Assembly (NCBI GenBank): GCA_016193385.1 | Contig: JACPSF010000340.1 | Coordinates: 1-22,318, forward strand | DNA length: 22,318 bases | Direction: 5' to 3' | Origin: Deltaproteobacteria bacterium | Lineage (GTDB): Bacteria > Desulfobacterota_B > Binatia > UBA9968 | Part shown: positions 1 through 8,782 of the stretch, piece after piece | Layout: each line of letters begins with the position of its first letter | How positions within the stretch are numbered: the first letter of the stretch is position 1 | Made by a program: the position numbers and the translations under genes | Notes under the pieces: model-generated | What the model saw: only the letters and a program-made list of their open reading frames with translations | Database searches by the model: none | What the model was told of the DNA's origin: nothing

Positions 1-1021
1 CGTTCCCCAGCGGATCGGTAATCTTTGTGAGTTTGTTAAAAGTCGGCTCATACTCGAAGCGACGCACATTTCCTGCCGGGTCGGCGATGCTGGTCGCGTT
101 CCCACTCGCGTCATAGGTGAAGCGGACCGCTCGCCCGAGAGTGTCGGTGGTAACGACTAAGAGGTTGGTTCCCGGCTGTCGGTCGAAGGCAGTGGTTTGT
201 CCAACGGCATCTGTCTGGCTAATGAGATAGCCTGCGGCGTTGAAGCGGTAGGTTGTGCTGTTTCCACGAGGATCGGTAACAGTTGTCTGGCTGATAAAAG
301 TCCCCGTGGTCGTATAGGCAAAAGTCCAGATGCCGCCATCAGCCTGGGTTTGGCGGATCACGCGTCCAGCGCTGTCGTACACGTTGGCAAGAAAGGTAAT
401 CCCGCGGGGATCGGTGATGCTCGCCATCCGGTGGCCGCTATCGTAGGTGTACCGGGTTATACCCCCCGCGGCGTCCGTTACGTTGATGAGCCGCCCAGAC
501 GCATCATAGCCGTAGCGGACCTCACGCCCTATGGGGTCCTGGATGCGGTCAATCTGGAGGTTAGCTCCCGTGTAGAATATAGTCAGTTGCCGTCCTGAAG
601 GGTCGGTAATTCCAGTCACCCGGCCTTGACCATCCCGGATAAGCGTTAGAACATTCCCATTTCGGTCAGCCTGGTTGATGAGCCTACCCGCCGTATCGAA
701 GCGCCAGAGGCTGCCATCTTTGAAGCGTAAAGAACGGACACCTCCTGCCACTGTTACCACCCCTCCCCGCAAGGCTGGCGAGGTACTATTCAGAAAGCTT
801 CCGTCCGGCTGACGGGCAAAGAGATCCTGGCGATTGCCTGGTGTAAAGAGGATCAAGGTGTCGGGTGACCCATTCGGGGGTGGCTGGATGAAGATGTCGT
901 AAGGCCAGCTTGTTCCGAGGCCAAATGGGCCGGCGTTGGTGAGTTGTGTCCGATAAGTGCGGGCGATTGCTATAGGGAGAATTCCAGGAAGAACGAGATC
1001 TGTCTTGTCCAAGTAGAAGAA
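1..1021 (-). CDS. RHS/YD-repeat region of a giant surface protein (partial, runs off left edge, displaced frame)
   Basis: Read on the minus strand from about 1021, the frame is open to the window edge. It starts with FYLDKTDLVLPGILPIAIARTY, the conserved entry segment of RHS proteins, followed by FGLGTSWPYDIF, then a series of YD repeats such as VRYGYDASGRLINVTD, ITRYTYDSGHRMASITD and RFTYDASGNATSIADP. RHS proteins build a beta-cocoon shell that encloses a C-terminal toxin or adhesion domain; that end lies outside the window, so the payload is unknown. There is no start codon or ribosome site of its own where homology begins. The frame is offset by one base from the upstream secreted multidomain ORF, which reads through the preceding GIPRFCCGA segment and then stops at 970. 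The two were probably one gene, separated by a one-base indel around 1019-1030 (true mutation or assembly error). Confidence 0.85.
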
Positions 1022-4000
1022 GCGCCACAGCAGAACCGGGGGATGCCGTAGGGCAAACCTGTGGCTGGATTGATATCCGTGACGATGCGGGTACCGTCAG
1101 AGGAGACCGTTCCCGTCCCATATTTCTCCCACTGGTTGGGAGCCGTGCCGTCCGGCGCTTCGTTGAAGTAATACAGATCCACCTTCTCTCCAGGCAGCCC
1201 ATCCACATCGTTGGGAGTATCTATGGGGATATTTCCGGTCGGGATTCCCCCGCCCATCTTGCCAAAGTTGAACAGGTAAATTTGCCTGGAGCTTTGACCG
1301 GCCGGAGGTGGAGGCAGAGGGGAACGGTCGATTGGGACTGCGGTCACACTGAACTGAGTGTTGGGCTTTCCGTCCCACCCAATAATCTGGACTCCGGTAG
1401 GGATCGTCATCTTGAAGCCCGGAATCTCAGGGTCTGTGAGCACAACCGCTTGGCCTGGGGTAATCGGCGTAAGCTTCACCACTGGCTGCGCATGAAGCCT
1501 TGGAGTAAAGCCGAGGGTGTTCACTACTCCCGGTTGAATGTCGAGGGTCACGGGAATGGTGGAGTAGGTGGCAGTTGGGGTGTTTGCAGTGCTGCCGTCA
1601 ACCAGGAAGATTTGCTGTCCCATAACGGAAAGCGGGATGAAGAAATTTCCTCCAGCATCTGTAACGCCGAGATCGGTGATCGTAGTCCCGCCTTGCTTGA
1701 TGCTGACTCCAGCTAGGGGCCGGTCGTTCTCATCCCGCACCTCTCCTGCAAGGACAGTTTGTCCCGGAGCCTGAACTCCCAAGGTGATAGTCGCTGCGCG
1801 CGTGACTGTGTGGCCTTCAATGTGCGTTGTGGCACGCACTTCGACTGCGTTTGAGCCTACAGGAGTAGAGCTTGTAGTGGTCAGGGTGAGAATGCCTGGG
1901 GTGCTCGAACCCAAGGTGGAGGGCATGAAGGCGGCGGTCACGCCGGGTGGGAGTCCGGTGACAGTAAGAGCAGCAAGACCAGTGAAGGGTTCGATCCCCG
2001 TGCTTAGGACCTGGACAGCATAACTCGTGGATGTCCCTTGCACGGCGATTCCAACACCAGGGCTGACAGAAAGGGCGAAGTCTTGCCGGAGCTGGGCAAT
2101 AAAATCCTCGCTGCTCGTTCCAATGCCCTGAGGTGTTTCCACTGTGATCCGGCCTGTGGTAGCGCCAAGTGGGACAAAAGTTTTAATAGTTGTCTGAGCG
2201 ATGCCGGTAATAAGGGCCCGCACACCGTTAAATCTAACGACGCTACTTCCAGGAGTTGGATCGAAGCTCTTTCCCTGAATGGTTACCTCGGTTCCCAATG
2301 TCCCGCTTCCCGGAGAAAAGGCCGTGATCTCTGGACCTGCTGTCGTGACGGTGGCGGCTGTCTGCGAGGTTGCAAAGCCGCCAAAGGGATCGGCAACCGT
2401 CATGGTGACGGTGAAAGTGCCAGCGCTGGCGTAAGCATGAGTGGGGACAGGCCCTGAGGCCGTCCCCCCATCCCCAAAGTCCCAGGTAAAAGTGACTGGG
2501 TCTCCATCCAGATCACTGCCAGAGCCAGTAAACTGAATGGGATCTCGTGCTCTGCCACTGTAGGGACCGCTAGCATTCGCTGTGGGGTTTCGGTTAACTG
2601 CAGTGACCCGAACAAGAGCTGGAGCACTATTAAATTCGCCATCGTTTACTACAAGTTGAAAAACATAAGCGCCGAGGAGAGGGGGAGTAAATAGCGGTCT
2701 ATTAGAGGTCGGATTATCGAGCGAGACCGCACTGCCAGCGGGCTGGGATATAACGGTCCACTGAAAGGTTAAGGGCGCTCCGTCAGCATCATGGCTCTGC
2801 GTTCCATCTAGGGTTACCAGAACTCCTCTGAACGTCGTTTGATCCGCACCAGCGTTGGCAGTCGGGGGATTGTTGGGAAACTCAAAGGCGCCCATGTCAA
2901 AGGCCAAAAGGCGGTCGGCATTGCCGTCAGAGGGACGAATTGCTTCAGTAGAGAAGTCGGATTCGAAAGTCGCATTGAAGAGGATATTCAGTCCCAAAGT
3001 GCGCGGGTCCATCCCCCCATCGATGGCGGGGGAACCAGCGGCAAGCCTAAAATCGTCATCGGCGGTGTTAGGAAGACCGTCAGTTCCATTCAGGTTGGCG
3101 TAGACATTGGCCGGAATCTCGCAGCCAGGACTGGCGCTGACTCCGGCTCCTTGCAAGCCGCCTGGAGTGAGATTCTCTGAATCTGTGCCATCGAGGGCTG
3201 GCCCATCAATCTCTCCCAATCGGTTGCCGCAGATAAGGTTATTTAGAAGGTGAATTCCCTGGGGCTGGGGTGCAGTGGAGGCCTCGCGGCTGATGCCAAA
3301 CCTTCCGCCGGTCGAGCCTGCGGCAGTGCCGTTTTGGGTGATGACGTTGTTGACAAGAAAAACCTCATGGCTACGGGCTACCCTGACTCCGCTCCATTGG
3401 TTGGTATGAATGGTGTTCTCGATAATATAGTGCGGCCCGCCATCGGCATCTATAAAGGTGATGCCGTTTCTGCCGTTGGCGTAAATCAGGTTGTTGACGA
3501 TGAGAGTATCGGGGTTACCACGAGCGATGGTAATTCCACCGTTGCATTCGCTGCTGCCGTTGTCGAAGATCCGGTTCTGCTCGATGTGGATGGCCTGGTT
3601 TTGATTGTTGCCTCCCATGAGAGAGATCGCCTGGCCGCCTGTGCCGGTGATGGTGAGACCTCGCATGGTGATGAACTTTGACTGCTGGAGCCTGAAAGCA
3701 TAGCCGTTGGTGCAGACCTGGCTTGCGCCGGTGATTACCACGCTTCCTGGAGGGGATAGGGGATCGGCCTCGATGATGATGCGGTCAGACTCGGTTACCG
3801 TTGCAGTGTTGTTTTTTCCAGAGATCGTCACCTTCTCAGCGTAGCTGCCCGCCTGGATTTGGATTGTATCCCCAGGAAGTGCGGCATCGACTGCGGCCTG
3901 GATCGTTGTATAGCAGGGCGACCTGCCATTACAGGTGGGGTCAGCGTTGTTAACGTAGAGAACAGGTCCTTGCTGCTGGGAGGAAGAAGTTGAGAAAAGG

Positions 4001-4059
4001 AGAAGCGATAGAAGAGCTAATAGAGAAAGGGCAACCCGGGCAGACCGAGGATGCTGCAC
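970..4059 (-). CDS. Secreted multidomain N-terminal part of RHS protein: beta-helix, PKD, IPT/TIG, carboxypeptidase-regulatory domains (frameshifted)
   Basis: About 1029 aa from a GTG at 4059, preceded by AAAGGGA; a TTG at 4089 would add ten residues. A signal peptide is evident (RSAR, then a long Leu/Ala stretch ending in STSSS). Rough domain order: right-handed parallel beta-helix of NosD/DUF1565 type (residues 35-345, with repeated NxI/NNLI turns); two PKD modules (about 395-575, the second with WDFGDGG); an IPT/TIG module (about 580-655); an Ig-like stretch; a carboxypeptidase regulatory-like fold (about 770-850); then the linker that normally precedes the RHS entry segment. The last roughly 17 residues (from ASSTWT) look like out-of-frame sequence, ending at TAG 970. 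Expected role: exported adhesin or polymorphic toxin-type surface protein. A strong sigma-70-like promoter lies upstream. The lesion at the 3' end disconnects it from the YD repeats. Confidence 0.8.
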   Translation of the reverse strand: MQHPRSARVALSLLALLSLLLFSTSSSQQQGPVLYVNNADPTCNGRSPCYTTIQAAVDAALPGDTIQIQAGSYAEKVTISGKNNTATVTESDRIIIEADPLSPPGSVVITGASQVCTNGYAFRLQQSKFITMRGLTITGTGGQAISLMGGNNQNQAIHIEQNRIFDNGSSECNGGITIARGNPDTLIVNNLIYANGRNGITFIDADGGPHYIIENTIHTNQWSGVRVARSHEVFLVNNVITQNGTAAGSTGGRFGISREASTAPQPQGIHLLNNLICGNRLGEIDGPALDGTDSENLTPGGLQGAGVSASPGCEIPANVYANLNGTDGLPNTADDDFRLAAGSPAIDGGMDPRTLGLNILFNATFESDFSTEAIRPSDGNADRLLAFDMGAFEFPNNPPTANAGADQTTFRGVLVTLDGTQSHDADGAPLTFQWTVISQPAGSAVSLDNPTSNRPLFTPPLLGAYVFQLVVNDGEFNSAPALVRVTAVNRNPTANASGPYSGRARDPIQFTGSGSDLDGDPVTFTWDFGDGGTASGPVPTHAYASAGTFTVTMTVADPFGGFATSQTAATVTTAGPEITAFSPGSGTLGTEVTIQGKSFDPTPGSSVVRFNGVRALITGIAQTTIKTFVPLGATTGRITVETPQGIGTSSEDFIAQLRQDFALSVSPGVGIAVQGTSTSYAVQVLSTGIEPFTGLAALTVTGLPPGVTAAFMPSTLGSSTPGILTLTTTSSTPVGSNAVEVRATTHIEGHTVTRAATITLGVQAPGQTVLAGEVRDENDRPLAGVSIKQGGTTITDLGVTDAGGNFFIPLSVMGQQIFLVDGSTANTPTATYSTIPVTLDIQPGVVNTLGFTPRLHAQPVVKLTPITPGQAVVLTDPEIPGFKMTIPTGVQIIGWDGKPNTQFSVTAVPIDRSPLPPPPAGQSSRQIYLFNFGKMGGGIPTGNIPIDTPNDVDGLPGEKVDLYYFNEAPDGTAPNQWEKYGTGTVSSDGTRIVTDINPATGLPYGIPRFCCGASSTWTRQISFFLEFSL

Positions 4060-4127
4060 ACAATCCCTTTCCGGGAATTCCAACGACAAAGATCGACGCT
4101 GAGGTGAATCTCCCTAAATTGGCGCGG

Positions 4128-4156
4128 ATACTATGACGGCCCTGTCGAGATGTCAA
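4128..4156 (-). promoter_or_regulatory. Sigma-70-like promoter of the RHS-type surface protein
   Basis: On the minus strand a perfect -35 TTGACA (4151-4156) is followed, after 17 bases, by -10 TAGTAT (4128-4133, 4 of 6 consensus positions). The predicted start near 4121 leaves a leader of 30-60 bases before the TTG (4089) or GTG (4059). It suggests the surface protein is transcribed separately from the upstream racemase-like gene on the same strand. Confidence 0.6.
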
Positions 4157-4190
4157 GAACATCTTCGACTTTTAAAACTGCAAGCTGTAT

Positions 4191-4916
4191 CTAGGGCATC
4201 TCTTCCAAAAGACGGCCGAATCTCCTAACAGGCTGCCTTACGTGGAGCCGCTTCTGGATCGCCCACACACGCGCAGGCACGGGATGGATTACCGGAACCT
4301 GGAGGTCCTGCTCCAACGGAGCGATGATATCCAGCGTGCGCCAGCCGGAGCCGAGCATGTAGATGGCGTCGGCTCCGGGATGGCGCAAAAAGGCTTTTCG
4401 CGTGTGAGCGTAAACCTCTTCAGAGGAAAGCCGGCCCACATCTTCGAAGGCAACCGAGATTCCCTCCATGCCCAGGACATCGAAACCCGCTTCTTTGAAA
4501 TAGCGGGAAAAAGTCTCGTTGATGCTACCGGTGAAGTAAGTGACGCCGGCTATTTTTTTCACCTTCAAGGCCCGCATCGCTTCCACCTGCGTCATGCCGG
4601 CCGTGACAATGGGAAGCTTAAACTTTTTCTCCCATTCCCCGACCACCCTTTTTTCTCCCTCAAACCCTTGGACCATGAACGGAGGAGCGCCCTCCGGGTG
4701 AATGAGATCCAGTTTGAGTTCTGCCAGTTCGGCCACCTTGGCCTCATAGGCCAGCATCGCCTGCTGAAACTCGTCCTCGGTGCCACGACGGATACCGAGG
4801 AACAAAGGAATCACTCCGATCCCCTCGGGAAGCAGGCGGATGAATTCCTCCAGTGATCCCGGTCTCATCGTGGGCTTGATGACACCCACAACGCCCCGCC
4901 AACTCGTATAGGCCAT
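4191..4916 (-). CDS. Maleate isomerase / Asp-Glu racemase superfamily protein lacking both catalytic cysteines
   Basis: 241 aa from the ATG at 4916, chosen because AAGGAGAG sits just upstream; an in-frame upstream extension has no ribosome site. Overall layout matches the maleate cis-trans isomerase/arylmalonate decarboxylase branch of the Asp/Glu/hydantoin racemase fold: N-terminal RGVVGVIKPTMRPGSLEEF, the central AGMTQVEAMRALKVKKIAGVTYF segment, and ADAIYMLGSGWRTLDII. In that family Cys residues act near the first Ser/Thr-Gly segment and in the later SCTNLRT-like segment. Here those places read GAPPF (about 77-80) and MLGSGWRTL (about 187-195), and the whole protein contains no cysteine. 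It is therefore unlikely to be a conventional isomerase or racemase. Possible roles are a cofactor-less decarboxylase using another acid/base, a hydrolase-like variant, or a binding protein. Divergent from the trehalose gene; function unassigned. Confidence 0.75.
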   Translation of the reverse strand: MAYTSWRGVVGVIKPTMRPGSLEEFIRLLPEGIGVIPLFLGIRRGTEDEFQQAMLAYEAKVAELAELKLDLIHPEGAPPFMVQGFEGEKRVVGEWEKKFKLPIVTAGMTQVEAMRALKVKKIAGVTYFTGSINETFSRYFKEAGFDVLGMEGISVAFEDVGRLSSEEVYAHTRKAFLRHPGADAIYMLGSGWRTLDIIAPLEQDLQVPVIHPVPARVWAIQKRLHVRQPVRRFGRLLEEMP

Positions 4917-5076
4917 GGCCCTCTCCTTTCCGATTGAGCAAGGCAATTGATTGATCCTAATCCAAACTTGCCGCGAAAGGAACAAAAAAACCAGACCATC
5001 CGACGATCATTCGACCCTCTAGTTGCCATGGCCGCCAAAAAGGTATAGGCGATTAAAAGAAGTAGGATCACGCCGT

Positions 5077-7296
5077 ATGAGACTCCTCGTCGTATCCAAC
5101 CGGCTTCCCATCACCGCTGCCGAGCGAGAAGGCCATCTGCAATTCGAAAAAAGCGCCGGCGGCCTGGTGTCAGGCTTGAGCGCTTATCTGGATTCGCTGA
5201 AAGGCCCTGCGATGGCGGGCGCCGAATACATTTGGGTCGGGTGGCCCGGAATTACCGTCGGCCGCAGAGAAAAAGAAAAGCTGCGGCGAGATCTGCTTAC
5301 GCGGCTCCAGGCCCATCCGGTTTTCATCTCGGAAAAGGACATGGGATCATTCTACCTCGGCTTCTGCAACAGGACCATATGGCCCCTCTTCCACTATTTT
5401 CCGGACCGCGCCACGTTCGATGGGGATTACTGGAAGTCCTATGTCAGGGTCAACGAGGGGTTCCGCGATGCGATCCTGGAAATCATCCGCCCCGGCGACG
5501 TGGTCTGGGTCCACGACTATCACCTGATGCTGCTGCCAAAGCTCCTGCGGGAGGCGCTGCCCGACGTGCCGATTGGATTTTTTCTCCACATCCCCTTCCC
5601 TTCCTTCGAGCTGTTTCGCTTGCTGGCAAGAAAATGGTCGCGGGAAATCCTGGAGGGTCTCCTGGGCGCCAACCTCGTCGGTTTTCATACCCACGAATAT
5701 ACCCAGTACTTTTTGCGCTGCGTGCTGCGTATTTTGGGCCACGAGCACAACATGGGGCGCCTGACGCTCAACCACCGCATGGTCAAGGCCGAGACTTTCC
5801 CGATGGGCGTAGATTTCCAGAGGTTCTATAACGACGCGCTCGGCGCGGAGGTCAAAAAGGAGGCGGACCAACTCAAAAAGAGCCTGGGAAACTCCAGGGT
5901 AATCCTCTCGATCGATCGCCTCGATTACACGAAAGGCGTCGTCCATCGCCTGCACGGCTACGAAGCCTTTTTGCAACAAAACCCACAATGGCACGGGAAG
6001 GTCATCCTGGCGCTCGTGGTGGTGCCCTCCCGCATCGGCGTGGAGCATTACCAACAGATGAAGAGGCAGATCGACGAACTGGTCGGAAAGATCAACGGGA
6101 GGTTCGGCAATCTCGAATGGACGCCGATCCTGTACCAGTACAAGTTCCTCCCGATCGTTCCTTTGATGGCCCTTTACAGAATCGGTGATGTTGCCTTGGT
6201 CACGCCCTTGAGGGACGGCATGAACCTCATCGCAAAGGAATATATTGCGACGAGAACCGATCGGAGCGGGGTTTTAATCCTGAGCGAGATGGCGGGCGCC
6301 GCAAAGGAGCTGGGTGAAGCCATTATCATCAATCCCACGAACAGCGAAGAAATCGCAGACGCGCTCAAGGAAGCGATGGAAATGCCGCTAGAGGAGCAAA
6401 TCAGGCGCAACCAGGCGATGCAAACCCGCTTGCGCCGCTACGATGTCGTGCGCTGGGCGGACGATTTCATTCGGGAACTCCTCCTCCTCACGGAGGAACA
6501 GAAGAGGTCGGCGGCGAAGACATTCGGCGCGGCCGTAAAGGAACCGCTGCTCCAAAGCTCCCGCACCGCCGGGCGCCGGCTATTCCTTCTTGACTACGAC
6601 GGAACTCTGGTTCAATTCGAAGACCACCCGCAAAAGGCCAAGCCCAGCGAGCGGCTGCTATCCACTCTCCGGGGCCTATGCGAAGACTCCAAAAACCACG
6701 TCGTACTCATCAGCGGACGCGACAAGGAAACGCTCCAGAAATGGTTCGGCAGCCTGCCCACGGCGCTCGTCGCGGAGCACGGGGTTTGGATCAGGAGAAA
6801 GCACGACCCGGCGTGGAAAATCTTAACCCCGTTGGCGAACGACTGGAAGCCCAAGATTTTACCCCTTCTCGAACTGTACGCGGATCGGCTTCCCGGCTCC
6901 TGGGTGGAAGAGAAAGACTTTTCGCTTGTCTGGCATTACCGCAAGGCCGACCCGGAGCAGGGGTCTCTTCGGGCGAAGGAACTCATGGACGAGCTGGTTA
7001 CGTTTACCGCCAACATCGACGTTCACGTGCTCCAGGGAAGCAGGGTGGTGGAGGTAAAGCAGGCAACCGTGAACAAGGGCACGGCCGGCATGCACTTTTT
7101 GGCGGAGCATCGGCCGGATTTCGTGCTGGCCATCGGCGACGATTGCACCGACGAAGATCTGTTCCGGGTTCTCCCCGAATCCGCCTACTCCATCAAAGTC
7201 GGGATGACCCAATCCCACGCCAAAATTAACCTTCCTGATCAGAGGGAAGTCCTTCTCCTTCTCGAAGAACTGGCGCAGGCCCGCCACAACGCCTAG
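5077..7296 (+). CDS. otsAB: Bifunctional trehalose-6-phosphate synthase / trehalose-6-phosphate phosphatase (OtsA-OtsB fusion)
   Basis: 739 aa from the ATG at 5077 (AGTAGGA upstream; protein begins MRLLVVSNRLPI as OtsA does). Residues 1 to about 470 are a GT20 synthase joining UDP-glucose and glucose-6-phosphate: SAGGLVSGL (26-34), WVGWPG (53-58), HDYHLMLLP (146-154), HIPFPS (171-176), the DRLDYTKG phosphate/nucleotide-binding motif (280-287) and TPLRDGMNLIAKEY (376-389). Residues from about 495 are an HAD phosphatase: DYDGTL (506-511), SGRD (546-549) and GDDCTDEDLF (687-696) supply the catalytic Asp pair, the Ser motif and the Mg-binding acids. All key residues are present in both halves, so the protein should make free trehalose in the cytosol for osmotic or desiccation protection. 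It stands alone on its strand, divergent from the racemase-like gene and followed by a DHA2 exporter after 49 bases. Confidence 0.95.
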   Translation: MRLLVVSNRLPITAAEREGHLQFEKSAGGLVSGLSAYLDSLKGPAMAGAEYIWVGWPGITVGRREKEKLRRDLLTRLQAHPVFISEKDMGSFYLGFCNRTIWPLFHYFPDRATFDGDYWKSYVRVNEGFRDAILEIIRPGDVVWVHDYHLMLLPKLLREALPDVPIGFFLHIPFPSFELFRLLARKWSREILEGLLGANLVGFHTHEYTQYFLRCVLRILGHEHNMGRLTLNHRMVKAETFPMGVDFQRFYNDALGAEVKKEADQLKKSLGNSRVILSIDRLDYTKGVVHRLHGYEAFLQQNPQWHGKVILALVVVPSRIGVEHYQQMKRQIDELVGKINGRFGNLEWTPILYQYKFLPIVPLMALYRIGDVALVTPLRDGMNLIAKEYIATRTDRSGVLILSEMAGAAKELGEAIIINPTNSEEIADALKEAMEMPLEEQIRRNQAMQTRLRRYDVVRWADDFIRELLLLTEEQKRSAAKTFGAAVKEPLLQSSRTAGRRLFLLDYDGTLVQFEDHPQKAKPSERLLSTLRGLCEDSKNHVVLISGRDKETLQKWFGSLPTALVAEHGVWIRRKHDPAWKILTPLANDWKPKILPLLELYADRLPGSWVEEKDFSLVWHYRKADPEQGSLRAKELMDELVTFTANIDVHVLQGSRVVEVKQATVNKGTAGMHFLAEHRPDFVLAIGDDCTDEDLFRVLPESAYSIKVGMTQSHAKINLPDQREVLLLLEELAQARHNA

Positions 7297-7345
7297 CCTC
7301 CTGTGCTTTGACCCACAGCGATTTGTTCGGTACAAAGAAGGCTCC

Positions 7346-8782
7346 ATGGAACGCCACGTGAATTGGCTGATGCTTTGTAATGCGATGCTCTGCACCTTCT
7401 TCGTCGCCGTCGGCTACATGATTTTCGTCATCTCGCTGCCCACCCTGGCCCAGAAGCTCGGCGCCGACCTGATTGAAGTCTCCTGGGCCTTGATTTCCTA
7501 TCAACTCGCAACCATCAGCTTGTCGCTGGTTTTTGGCCGCGTCGGGGATCTCTATGGGCGCAACGCAGTGTTCGAGGCAGGCATCGCCGTATTTACGATC
7601 GCCTCGTTTCTCTGCGGCCTGGCTCAGGACGTCTATCAGCTAATCGGGTTTCGCCTCGTCCAGGGGATCGGGGGCGCCATGTGTCTGTCCCAGGCCAGGG
7701 CGCTTGCCATGGAGTCGGTCGATGCCGGCGCTGCCGGAAAAGCGCAGGCCCTGATGACCACGGCCCACTACGGAGGCTTTCTCTTCGGCCCGAGCCTCGG
7801 CGGGATCATCATCGATTTCATTCACTGGCGCGGGATCTTCTTCCTGCTTGTGCCAATCGGCACCGCCTGCTTTATCCTGAACAGGTTCCAGCAGAAGCAG
7901 TCTTTTGGACCGGCTGTCGTTCAACGGCAGACAAAGGGCTTCGCCATTGACTACCCGGGGGCATCTCTGCTCGTCGTTTCGACGGTGGCCCTGGTAGCGC
8001 TTTTAGACCGCAAAATCATGGAAGCCGCTTCCTGGGGATGGCGAAACCTCCTGATCCTCGGCTTTGCCGGCTCTTTCGCGGGGTTTATAGTCCAGGAACG
8101 AACGGCGCCGAGCCCTATCCTGAACCTCGATCTCTTCAAACTCCGCAGCTTCACGTTCAGCGCCCTGTCGCTTCTTCTCGTCACAATCACTCAGACCGCG
8201 ACCGCGTTCGTCATCCCGTTCTACCTCCAGGAAGTCCTCTCCCTCTCTCCCAGTTTTATGGGCCTTCTCTTTATATCCGGGCCGTTATTCACCATGACGC
8301 TTTCCCCTTTGGGCGGTTATCTCGCCGACAAAATGGGAACGCGCCTTCCCGCGATGGGGGGACTGGTGCTGGTGATTGCCGCCTCGGCGCTGGGAACGGC
8401 CTTGAAACCTGACTCGCACTGGCTTTTCCCTACTCTCATCCTGGCAACCGGTGGCCTTGGATTGGCACTCTTTTATCCGCAGAACCACGCCACCATGATC
8501 GGTTCGGTTCCCCGAGAACACCGGGGCGTGGCCACGGGCGCTCTTTTCACGAGCTTCGGTCTTGGCAATGCCTTCGGAGTCAGTATGGGGAGTTTTCTAA
8601 TGACCGTGGTCTTCCGCTTCCTGACAGGAGACCGCGCCGCGGCGCCGACCCCGCGGATGCCAGAGGCCTTCGTGGGCGCGCTGAACTATACGTTCGCAGG
8701 AATCACGGCGGTCGGCATTTCCGCCTTAATCAGCTCCTTGCTCCGGGAGAAGGGTCCACGCGAGGAGCGACAGCACACCTAG
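7346..8782 (+). CDS. MFS transporter, DHA2 (EmrB/QacA-like, probably 14-helix) family
   Basis: 478 aa; AGAAGG lies five bases before the ATG. The first half shows the MFS motif A GRVGDLYGRN (64-73) between helices 2 and 3, FRLVQGIGGAM (102-112) in helix 4, and GPSLGGIIID in helix 5, all typical of drug:H+ antiporter family 2. Hydrophobic segments are spaced for about 14 membrane helices, with the extra central pair around 200-245. Expected role: proton-driven efflux of an organic compound from the inner membrane; substrate cannot be read from sequence. It follows the trehalose gene by 49 bases and may be co-transcribed with it, though functions are not obviously linked. It ends tail-to-tail with the UbiD gene inside one CTAG. 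Confidence 0.9.
   Translation: MERHVNWLMLCNAMLCTFFVAVGYMIFVISLPTLAQKLGADLIEVSWALISYQLATISLSLVFGRVGDLYGRNAVFEAGIAVFTIASFLCGLAQDVYQLIGFRLVQGIGGAMCLSQARALAMESVDAGAAGKAQALMTTAHYGGFLFGPSLGGIIIDFIHWRGIFFLLVPIGTACFILNRFQQKQSFGPAVVQRQTKGFAIDYPGASLLVVSTVALVALLDRKIMEAASWGWRNLLILGFAGSFAGFIVQERTAPSPILNLDLFKLRSFTFSALSLLLVTITQTATAFVIPFYLQEVLSLSPSFMGLLFISGPLFTMTLSPLGGYLADKMGTRLPAMGGLVLVIAASALGTALKPDSHWLFPTLILATGGLGLALFYPQNHATMIGSVPREHRGVATGALFTSFGLGNAFGVSMGSFLMTVVFRFLTGDRAAAPTPRMPEAFVGALNYTFAGITAVGISALISSLLREKGPREERQHT

Noticed and set aside
1010..1035. Programmed -1 ribosomal frameshift joining the surface-protein head to the RHS repeats
   Set aside because: The junction lacks an X_XXY_YYZ slippery heptamer and no pseudoknot was evident; an indel or sequencing error is simpler.
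5347..6054. Minus-strand open frame within the trehalose synthase gene
   Set aside because: Opposite an intact GT20 domain with all motifs; no independent evidence.
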